Positions 1 through 5,408 of a stretch of DNA of 10,145 nucleotides are shown here, one piece after another (the first letter of the stretch is position 1; every line of letters begins with the position of its first letter). The position numbers and the translations under genes were made by a program. Source of the DNA: Aquirhabdus sp. (GTDB taxonomy: Bacteria > Pseudomonadota > Gammaproteobacteria > Pseudomonadales > Moraxellaceae); the NCBI GenBank assembly GCA_030150135.1, contig JASLGO010000148.1, positions 1-10,145 of the forward strand, given 5' to 3'. The notes below the pieces were generated by a model. It saw only the letters and a list, made by a program, of their open reading frames with translations. It searched no databases and was not told the origin of the DNA.

Positions 1-1
1 T

Positions 2-688
2 GATTTATCACAACGTCCATTTCGCTTAAAAGGTGATATGGAAGAATTCACTTGTGACGCGCTGATTATCGCAACAGGTGCAACAGCCCAATATTTAGGC
101 CTAGATTCCGAGCAAGCTTTTGCTGGACGTGGCGTCAGCGCGTGTGCAACTTGTGATGGATTCTTTTATAAAGGGCAATCAGTCATGGTCGTCGGTGGAG
201 GAAATACTGCTGTCGAAGAAGCATTGTATTTATCGAACATTGCAAGCCATGTGACCCTCGTTCATCGTCGCGACAAAGTGAAATCTGAAAAGATTCTTCA
301 GGACTTACTGTTTGAACGTGAAAAAGAAGGCAAAATTTCGATTTTATGGAACAACCAAGTCGATGAAATTTTAGGTGATGATGCTGGTGTTACCAATGTT
401 CGCCTAAAAAGTACAACTGATGGCTCAGCAAAAAATGTGGATGTACAAGGTGTCTTTATTGCAATTGGTCACAAACCAAACACTGCAATGTTTGAAGGAC
501 AACTTAAACTCCACAACGGCTATATCGTTGTAAACAGCGGCACCCAAGGTAATGCAACACAAACCAGCATTCCTGGCGTTTTTGCAGCTGGAGACGTTGC
601 TGACCACATCTATCGTCAAGCAATTACCTCGGCTGGTTCAGGTTGTATGGCAGCGCTAGATGCCGAACGATTCTTAGATGGTCAGTAA
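2..688 (+). CDS. trxB: Thioredoxin reductase, 5'-truncated by the window edge
   Basis: FAD- and NADPH-dependent flavoenzyme that reduces cytosolic thioredoxin. The frame is open from base 2, giving the last 228 residues; about 90 N-terminal residues, including the first FAD-binding GxGxxG, lie upstream. Visible landmarks in order are the redox-active CATC in SACATCDGFFYKG, the NADPH-binding VVGGGNTAVEEALYL, the HRRDKVKSE stretch that contacts the NADPH 2'-phosphate in this family, the GHKPNT segment, and the C-terminal FAD-binding GVFAAGDVADHIYRQAITS. The end (SGCMAALDAERFLDGQ) is the normal family C-terminus, so the 3' side is intact. The next gene, aat, starts 74 bp downstream on the same strand. 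Identification is firm; only the start is missing. Confidence 0.97.
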   Translation, partial: DLSQRPFRLKGDMEEFTCDALIIATGATAQYLGLDSEQAFAGRGVSACATCDGFFYKGQSVMVVGGGNTAVEEALYLSNIASHVTLVHRRDKVKSEKILQDLLFEREKEGKISILWNNQVDEILGDDAGVTNVRLKSTTDGSAKNVDVQGVFIAIGHKPNTAMFEGQLKLHNGYIVVNSGTQGNATQTSIPGVFAAGDVADHIYRQAITSAGSGCMAALDAERFLDGQ

Positions 689-705
689 TTATTAGGTGTC
701 AGCCA

Positions 706-728
706 ATGACATATGGTCATGTTTTTTT
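706..728 (+). terminator. Weak candidate terminator after trxB
   Basis: A 5-bp stem, ATGAC/GTCAT, with loop ATATG is followed after one base by seven T residues. The T-run is convincing but the stem is short and AT-rich, so this may be a partial terminator or only a chance hairpin in the trxB-aat gap. Confidence 0.3.
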
Positions 729-762
729 ATCCATTCGATTTGCACTGAATGAGTAAAATGAC

Positions 763-1536
763 ATGACCCGTTCATCACGACTACCGCCGAGCAATTGGCT
801 ATTTCCCGATCCTATCCAAGCAGATCCAAGCGGAGAAGGTTTGGTTGCGGTCGGTGCAGATCTTGCACCAGAAACCATTTTGGCGGCTTATCAAAAAGGA
901 ATTTTTCCATGGTTTAGTGGTGATGATCCCATTTGCTGGTGGAGCCCTGAACCACGCTGTATTATTCTGCCCGAAACTTTTAAACCGTCTAAAACGCTTA
1001 TTCGCACGATCAAGAAAAATCAATATTCCCTATCACTCAATCAAAATTTTACTGCGGTCATGCAAGCCTGTGCAGATGCACGCGCGCATGCAGAAGGTAC
1101 ATGGATTAGCCAAGATATTATTCAAGGTTATAGTGGTTTACACGCTGTCGGGTTGGCACACAGCGTCGAAGTCTGGCAAGCTCATCCAGATCAACCTGAA
1201 GAACGTACCCTTGTCGGTGGTTTATACGGTGTCCAGCTTGGACGCGCATTCTTCGGCGAATCAATGTTTAGCAAACAAACAGATGTCTCTAAGATCGCAT
1301 TTACATTTTTAATGCAGCTTTGTGCAGCATCTCATTTTCCATTTGTAGATTGTCAGCTTCCTAACTCACATCTCATGAGCTTAGGTGCAATCACAATGCC
1401 TCGATTAGAGTTCTTAGAAAAATTAAAGACTGTGCTGAATCAACCCGCTCCAGACTGGAAATTGTTACAGAATCGTCAGATCAACTGCGCAGAGTTATTG
1501 ACCAATTCTCTTTTTTCGGGCTTGATTGAAGGGTAA
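763..1536 (+). CDS. aat: Leucyl/phenylalanyl-tRNA-protein transferase
   Basis: Cytosolic enzyme that moves leucine or phenylalanine from aminoacyl-tRNA to proteins with N-terminal Arg or Lys, making a destabilising N-terminus read by ClpS/ClpAP (bacterial N-degron pathway). The 257-residue product carries the family signatures: LPPSNWLFPDP near residue 7, GLVAVGADLAPETILAAY (about 26-43), GIFPWF (46-51), WWSPEPR (59-65), VGGLYGVQLGRAFFGESMF (151-169) and the C-terminal DCQLPNSHLMSLGA (196-209). The length is near the usual 230-260. The start at 763 keeps the conserved LPP segment close to the N-terminus; an ATG five bases upstream is out of frame and stops at once, and no strong Shine-Dalgarno is visible. 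bpt, which acts in the same pathway, follows after 66 bp on the same strand. Confidence 0.96.
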   Translation: MTRSSRLPPSNWLFPDPIQADPSGEGLVAVGADLAPETILAAYQKGIFPWFSGDDPICWWSPEPRCIILPETFKPSKTLIRTIKKNQYSLSLNQNFTAVMQACADARAHAEGTWISQDIIQGYSGLHAVGLAHSVEVWQAHPDQPEERTLVGGLYGVQLGRAFFGESMFSKQTDVSKIAFTFLMQLCAASHFPFVDCQLPNSHLMSLGAITMPRLEFLEKLKTVLNQPAPDWKLLQNRQINCAELLTNSLFSGLIEG

Positions 1537-1554
1537 GATAATTACAGGCCAGCT

Positions 1555-1581
1555 TTGACACTATGCCATTCAATTTATGTT
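1555..1581 (+). promoter_or_regulatory. Possible sigma-70 promoter in front of bpt
   Basis: TTGACA at 1555-1560 is a perfect -35 hexamer and TATGTT at 1576-1581 is a fair -10, but the spacer is only 15 bp, shorter than the preferred 16-18. It could provide bpt transcription in addition to readthrough from aat. Pattern match only. Confidence 0.3.
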
Positions 1582-1602
1582 GATCATTTGAAGTGAGCTC
1601 TC

Positions 1603-2397
1603 ATGTCAAACATGAAGAATATTCGGTTCTATATTACACCACCTCATCCATGCAGCTATCTGGATGACCGATCTGCACGTATGGTCTTTATTGATCCGAT
1701 TCGCACTCTTGATATCACAACACTATCAGAACTATCTCGACAAGGTTTTAGGCGCAGTGGAGATTTTATCTATAAACCTGAATGTCAACATTGTCGTCAA
1801 TGCCTGTCTTCACGCATTCCGACTGAGCGCTTTGTGCATGACCGTAAACAACGTCGTGTACTGAATCGTAACAAAGACTTACGCATGGCCATCCGCCCAA
1901 CTAGCCATGCAACAGATATTCATTACCAACTTTACGCACGCTACATCGAAAAACGTCACTCTGATGGTGATATGTATCCGCCAACCCGTGACCAATTCGA
2001 TAAGTTTCTTGTCACAGGTGGAATTGATAGTTTCTTTTTAGAATTTTGGCTACATGATCAACTGATGCTGGTCGCCACATGTGACCCGCTGGATGATGGA
2101 ATTTCTGCGGTTTATACTTTCTATGATCCTACCGAGAATAAACGTAGCCTCGGAACGTTCTCCATTCTGCAACAAATTGAGTGGGCAAAAACACATCATC
2201 TCGACTATGTCTATCTTGGCTATTGGGTTCCTCAAGCAGAAAAAATGCGCTACAAATCTAACTTTCTACCACTCGAAGTTTTGCTTGATGGTCATTGGCA
2301 ACGTCTATCTCGTGCGATGACTGAAGCAGAAACAGCCCATCTGATCAAGCGACTATCTCGTGACGAAAACATTCAAGATTATAAACGGTTACGCTAA
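1603..2397 (+). CDS. bpt: Aspartate/glutamate leucyltransferase (ATE/Bpt family)
   Basis: Transfers leucine from Leu-tRNA to proteins with N-terminal Asp or Glu. It is the bacterial counterpart of arginyltransferase and has often been annotated ate, although bacterial members of this type are known to use Leu-tRNA. The 264 residues show the N-terminal ATE domain, with Cys17 in PHPCSYL and the cysteine cluster C61/C64/C67 in PECQHCRQC, then SRIP and FVHDRKQRRVLNRNKDL. The C-terminal GNAT-like domain follows, with YTFYDP, LGTFSILQQIEWA and YLGYWVPQAEKMRYKSNF. Length is normal. A second in-frame ATG lies three codons in; a weak GAAGTGAG upstream favours the first. With aat it supplies both leucine-transfer branches of the N-degron pathway. 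It converges on rimI with a 21-bp gap and no clear hairpin between the two genes. Confidence 0.95.
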   Translation: MSNMKNIRFYITPPHPCSYLDDRSARMVFIDPIRTLDITTLSELSRQGFRRSGDFIYKPECQHCRQCLSSRIPTERFVHDRKQRRVLNRNKDLRMAIRPTSHATDIHYQLYARYIEKRHSDGDMYPPTRDQFDKFLVTGGIDSFFLEFWLHDQLMLVATCDPLDDGISAVYTFYDPTENKRSLGTFSILQQIEWAKTHHLDYVYLGYWVPQAEKMRYKSNFLPLEVLLDGHWQRLSRAMTEAETAHLIKRLSRDENIQDYKRLR

Positions 2398-2418
2398 ATC
2401 CAAATCCATTACAACCCA

Positions 2419-2892
2419 TTAAACAAAGGGATTTCCGCGCGTTAATGCCATCAAAACAGCATCTTCTTTACCATTTGCAAAAAGTGCTCGATCAGCTGGA
2501 TAATAATTTTTGCGAATCCCCATTTGATGAAAACCCACTTTTTCATAAAGTGAAATTGCTGGACGATTACTTGTACGAACCTCCAAGAAAACCATTACGC
2601 AACTGTCGCCCAGTAGCTCAACTGACTCTGTAAGCAATATAAAGCCTCTCCCCTGCCCTTGATATTGCGGATCAATCGCCATGAGCAATAGGTTTGCCTC
2701 ATCCAGTACTGGCTGTAGAATACAAAAACCTATTACTTTTGCCTCATCAACCATCACAGTACAACGCTGTCCAGCTTCTAAGCTCTCTTGAAACTGACGC
2801 TCACTCCACGGATGAAATTCAACTTGCCGCTCAATTGCCGCAACCGAAGGAATATCACTTTGGAGCATGGAACGAATCGTATACTTCGACAT
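2419..2892 (-). CDS. rimI: Ribosomal-protein-alanine N-acetyltransferase (GNAT)
   Basis: GNAT enzyme that acetylates protein N-termini, classically ribosomal protein S18 in E. coli, using acetyl-CoA. The 157-residue product is typical in length. Family marks are the opening IRSMLQSDIPSVAAIE, HPWSERQF (about 27-34), the acetyl-CoA pyrophosphate loop QGQGRG (78-83), FLEVRTSN with Glu104, and AISLYEKVGF with Tyr116; these match the catalytic Glu and Tyr of RimI. GIRKNYYP and EDAVLMAL close the fold. No good Shine-Dalgarno is visible before the ATG at 2890-2892, while a TATAAT-like -10 lies about 30 bp upstream, so the leader is probably very short. It is transcribed alone, convergent with bpt. 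Other GNATs are possible, but the RimI motif set is complete. Confidence 0.9.
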   Translation of the reverse strand: MSKYTIRSMLQSDIPSVAAIERQVEFHPWSERQFQESLEAGQRCTVMVDEAKVIGFCILQPVLDEANLLLMAIDPQYQGQGRGFILLTESVELLGDSCVMVFLEVRTSNRPAISLYEKVGFHQMGIRKNYYPADRALFANGKEDAVLMALTRGNPFV

Positions 2893-2922
2893 AAGAAAAT
2901 AAGGATTAATTAAAGATTCATT

Positions 2923-2928
2923 ATTATA
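2923..2928 (-). promoter_or_regulatory. Candidate -10 hexamer for rimI
   Basis: Read on the minus strand this is a perfect TATAAT, placed so that transcription would start about 24 nt before the rimI start codon. No convincing -35 lies 16-18 bp upstream. The inverted repeat GTCGAAA (2930-2936) / TTTCGAC (2951-2957) covers the place where the -35 should be and could be an operator or may mean nothing. Confidence 0.4.
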
Positions 2929-2978
2929 CGTCGAAAGACATCAGGTTTGGTTTCGACAAGAATCTGAAAATTAAAGTA

Positions 2979-3008
2979 AAAAAAGAGACTATTTTAAGTC
3001 TCTTTTTT
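2979..3008. terminator. Bidirectional intrinsic terminator between rimI and the lipase foldase
   Basis: A perfect 12-bp stem, with arms A6-GAGACT and AGTCTC-T6 and loop ATTTTA, has a U-tract in either orientation. On the minus strand it sits 24 bp after the stop codon of the foldase gene and before the rimI promoter, so it should end the foldase transcript and uncouple the two genes. Confidence 0.88.
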
Positions 3009-3032
3009 CGGTGATATACCCACATTTATATT

Positions 3033-4091
3033 CTAGAAAACACGATTATCGCCTTGGTCACGCATTGTTTCGTAGGTCTGCGCACGAATACGATCTTCAG
3101 GTGAACTAAACGTTTGATTGCGCAATGCCGTGATTGCTTGTTGTTGACTTGCTGCATCACCAGAACCAGCTTTGATTTGGGCACGTGCCGCTAAATAGCC
3201 ATTCAGCTGTTTCTGCCAATTGGCATTATCCACATCGAGCTGATCCAAGCGTCCTGCCGCTGCTGGCCCAACCAAATTTTCTCGCATTTGATGTAATTCT
3301 TCCGCAGAACCACCACGCGCCTGAATCTCTTTTGTTAATTTTTGAAGTTCAGCATATTGCATCGATGGACGCATACTATCTGCTAATGACGGAGGGAGTT
3401 GATTCATCAAACCTGCGATCTTTGTTGCTTTTTGATCCGCAGTGAGACTGTTATCAGCATTAATCCGCATGACATCAATATTATATTGATCATACGCCGC
3501 TTCATTTCCAAAAAGTGCATCGATCTCTGCAGGCGTAAAAAACTTGAGACGTAAACTTTTTTGTGCTGTAACAATCGCTTGCAATGAATCTGGAGTTTGC
3601 GTTTTGACCTGAGTTGAAGGTTGAAGTTCTGTTTGTGCATGGCGATAAGCAATATATTGATCAAGCAATTTCAGCGCATAAGGTAACGCCGTGCTTGGCA
3701 ATGTCGTGGTTAAATACTGACGAATATCCGTAATTAATTGCGCTTCGGTCTTCTCACCTAAACTTGATAAAAAATAATCAAAACAATTTCGGATACCAAT
3801 CGTCAGGACTAATTGACCTTTTTGATCGACCTGCAAAGGGCAATCAATTTCAGTTCCACGTAACGAAGGCGCAAGTGTAGGCATAGGTCCTGGCACCATT
3901 TTTTGTGCAGGTACTGCTTGTGCGCCCTCGGAGGTTGGGCTAGGTTGAGCTGAATTTGCGAGCTGTGTTACTGGTTCACTCGATGGTTCTGACCCACTCT
4001 TCGGTTTCAGTTGCCATAAACCATAAATAGCTAAAATAAAGAGAAGAACAAAGCCAACAATCAGCGCATTTCTTTTTGCAGTACCATGCAT
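3033..4091 (-). CDS. lifO: Lipase-specific foldase / lipase chaperone (LifO family)
   Basis: Inner-membrane-anchored steric chaperone that folds a secreted class I lipase in the periplasm before type II export. The 352-residue protein has one N-terminal hydrophobic helix (about 9-27, preceded by KR), then a Pro/Ser/Glu-rich linker (about 30-75), then PSLRGTEIDCPL (75-86) and the diagnostic RxxFDY motif as R101-N-C-F104-D-Y106-F-L followed by SSLGE. The remainder is Gln/Ala-rich helical sequence, as expected for the extended foldase that wraps its lipase. Length is normal for the family. The start at 4091 has AGGA nine bases upstream and is followed directly by the membrane helix. No lipase gene adjoins it: rimI is downstream past a terminator and a divergent region is upstream. 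Its client must therefore be encoded elsewhere, or be absent. Also called lipB, lif or limA. Confidence 0.92.
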   Translation of the reverse strand: MHGTAKRNALIVGFVLLFILAIYGLWQLKPKSGSEPSSEPVTQLANSAQPSPTSEGAQAVPAQKMVPGPMPTLAPSLRGTEIDCPLQVDQKGQLVLTIGIRNCFDYFLSSLGEKTEAQLITDIRQYLTTTLPSTALPYALKLLDQYIAYRHAQTELQPSTQVKTQTPDSLQAIVTAQKSLRLKFFTPAEIDALFGNEAAYDQYNIDVMRINADNSLTADQKATKIAGLMNQLPPSLADSMRPSMQYAELQKLTKEIQARGGSAEELHQMRENLVGPAAAGRLDQLDVDNANWQKQLNGYLAARAQIKAGSGDAASQQQAITALRNQTFSSPEDRIRAQTYETMRDQGDNRVF

Positions 4092-4470
4092 GTGTAAACA
4101 TCCTGTATTTTTATTGATTAAAACATTCTCGGCGACATCAACGCGCCAACTCAGCCAAGCAGGCTAACCAACATTGATTGTTTTTTCAACACAGAAATTG
4201 AAAAGATAAAGCTTCATTTAAAAAATAAAATGATTTCATTTAGATAGACATCGAGATGTGAGAGAAAACATTGAGATCAGTTTTTAAACAAAATAATCAA
4301 ATGACATGACTCATTGACATACAAGAAAAATGTGACAAATAAAAAAAAGAAGCCGATAATTAAGCATAAGATTGTTTTTATAGATATCGCTATAACAAAC
4401 AGATTAAATATAGTTTATCTCTAAAATCAATTACTTCTGGTTTGTTTTTATTGCATTCAGGAGAATTAAA
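4092..4470. other. 379-bp AT-rich divergent intergenic region
   Basis: This region separates the minus-strand foldase from the plus-strand DUF3309 gene and must hold the promoters of both. On the plus strand TTGACA at 4315-4320 is a perfect -35, with AATAAA 18 bp later as a weak -10, which would give a long leader of roughly 120 nt. A second possibility is the TATAAC at about 4390, near the partial palindrome TATAGATATCGCTATA. TTTTCAA (4183-4189) and TTGAAAA (4198-4204) form a short inverted repeat. I see no convincing gene, RNA motif or foldase promoter. Confidence 0.4.
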
Positions 4471-4629
4471 ATGGGAATAGAATATATCATTCTTGTTCTA
4501 GCATTATTGATCATGTCCGCTGCATTACCATTTTGGCCCTATAGCCGAAAATGGGGATATGGACCGAGTTGTCTAATCGGCATCGTTGTTTTGATCTTTG
4601 TTGTGATGGTTTTTTTAGTTCATCCATAG
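4471..4629 (+). CDS. DUF3309 small membrane protein, 52 aa
   Basis: A 52-residue protein starting at ATG 4471 and ending at TAG 4627-4629. AGGAGA at 4459-4464 makes a good Shine-Dalgarno at the right distance. It has two hydrophobic helices (about residues 5-19 and 35-50) joined by a short polar turn containing LPFWPYSRKWGYGPS. The PxWPYSRxWGYGPS core between two helices is the hallmark of the DUF3309 family, tiny proteins of about 50 residues widespread in Proteobacteria. The function is unknown; they are presumed to sit in the inner membrane. Here it is monocistronic, with its own terminator 47 bp downstream. The family call is firm; no role can be claimed. Confidence 0.9.
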   Translation: MGIEYIILVLALLIMSAALPFWPYSRKWGYGPSCLIGIVVLIFVVMVFLVHP

Positions 4630-4675
4630 TTTTTTATATCGCAATCACGGGGTGAATGTTTAATTCATCACGCCT

Positions 4676-4709
4676 AAAAGCCCTAAGTATTCTACTTAAG
4701 GGCTTTTTT
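4676..4709 (+). terminator. Intrinsic terminator after the DUF3309 gene
   Basis: Arms AAAAGCCCTAAGTA and TACTTAAGGGCTTTT pair over 14 bp with one bulged A and the tri-loop TTC, ending in six T residues. The A-rich left arm means it could also work on the minus strand, where it would lie 187 bp beyond the end of the 88-aa gene. Confidence 0.9.
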
Positions 4710-4895
4710 CACAATCAAAAATCTTGCAACCAACTTAGCTGCACAACTGAAACATAATCACATATATCAAAAAACAATCAATTGAACCTAAGCGAGTATT
4801 TACAAAAGTTCCACGCGTTCCACTCTTTTTTATCCACAACCTTACCCGCAGGCTTTGTGGGTAACTTTGCAATGCGAGTAACGTTGCGATCAAAT
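4710..4895. other. Non-coding gap between two convergent small genes
   Basis: No credible gene is present. The only structure is a hairpin at 4842-4864 (TTACCCGCA / TGTGGGTAA, loop GGCTT, one G-T wobble) followed by two near-identical 10-mers, GTAACTTTGC (4861-4870) and GTAACGTTGC (4878-4887). The hairpin has no U-tract on either side, so it is not an ordinary terminator, although it lies just past the stop of the minus-strand 88-aa gene. Confidence 0.4.
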
Positions 4896-5162
4896 TTATT
4901 TTTGCTTCAGATCATGAAATACATTCACTACGATTTCATAAACTTCTTGTTGCTGAGCACCTGTTTGATTTGAAGCAAAAATCAGCTCAGAACAACCTAA
5001 AGGGTGCATACCTAAGATATTAAAATGAGTCGCCCGCTCTTCAATTTCTACCGTCAAGCCCAGCCCCGTAATTGCTTCTTTTAATTTCTGTTCAAACTCA
5101 ACAGGAGATACATCATGATCCACACAAGATTTCACATCAATTGCAATTTGAACGTCCGACAT
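4896..5162 (-). CDS. Hypothetical protein, 88 aa
   Basis: I do not recognise this protein. The ATG at 5162 is preferred because AAAGGAG (5171-5177 on the minus strand) lies eight bases ahead of it. A GTG seven codons further upstream (5183) would place the Shine-Dalgarno inside the coding sequence. The product (MSDVQIAIDV...) has no signal peptide or membrane helix. It reads as a small soluble alpha/beta domain: a strand at 3-10, a helix at about 20-33 (PVEFEQKLKEAITGL), a strand at 36-41 (LTVEIE), a central turn FNILGMHPLGCSEL, and a strand and helix at the end (EVYEIVVNVFHDL). There are two cysteines, at 13 and 57. The strong ribosome site and coherent secondary structure support a real gene. 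It is transcribed away from the sigma-54 activator gene and shows no link to it. Confidence 0.75.
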   Translation of the reverse strand: MSDVQIAIDVKSCVDHDVSPVEFEQKLKEAITGLGLTVEIEERATHFNILGMHPLGCSELIFASNQTGAQQQEVYEIVVNVFHDLKQK

Positions 5163-5408
5163 TTTAGCTGCTCCTTTAATCACTTATTCGATAATATTGC
5201 CAAAGTTTATTGAATTAAAGATGATTTTGTATTAATTAATATTAAACATTCAACAAACTGATAAACCATGTGAGTCAACTCTATTTATTTTAATATTTTA
5301 ATGAAAATTTGGAATAAGAAATAAATCGATCCAATACAGCCATTGGAGAATACGATTAACCTTGAATATACTCATGACAAGACAGCGTAAAACAATAGGA
5401 AATAGAAT

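Noticed and set aside
1154..1172. TGGCAC inside aat, resembling a -24 element
   Set aside because: No TTGC follows at the required ten-base GG-GC spacing, and it lies in coding sequence. The TGGCAC near 7334 fails the same test.
845..1312. Long open frame of 155 codons overlapping aat in another frame
   Set aside because: It lies wholly inside a clear aat gene, has no family resemblance or ribosome site, and has the composition expected of a shadow frame.
4828..4838. A second DnaA-box-like TTATCCACA near the hairpin at 4842
   Set aside because: A lone 9-mer match with no cluster or replication gene nearby; expected occasionally by chance in AT-rich DNA.
4782..4973. Plus-strand open frame of 63 codons before the 88-aa gene
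   Set aside because: It starts with no Shine-Dalgarno, overlaps the end of the better-supported minus-strand gene, and its sequence has no coherent domain pattern.
5184..5408. Search for a sigma-54 promoter or matching palindrome upstream of the activator gene
   Set aside because: No TGG-N-GC pair at the right spacing and no TGGACA-type dyad was found on either strand. Only weak sigma-70-like boxes are present, too poor to annotate.
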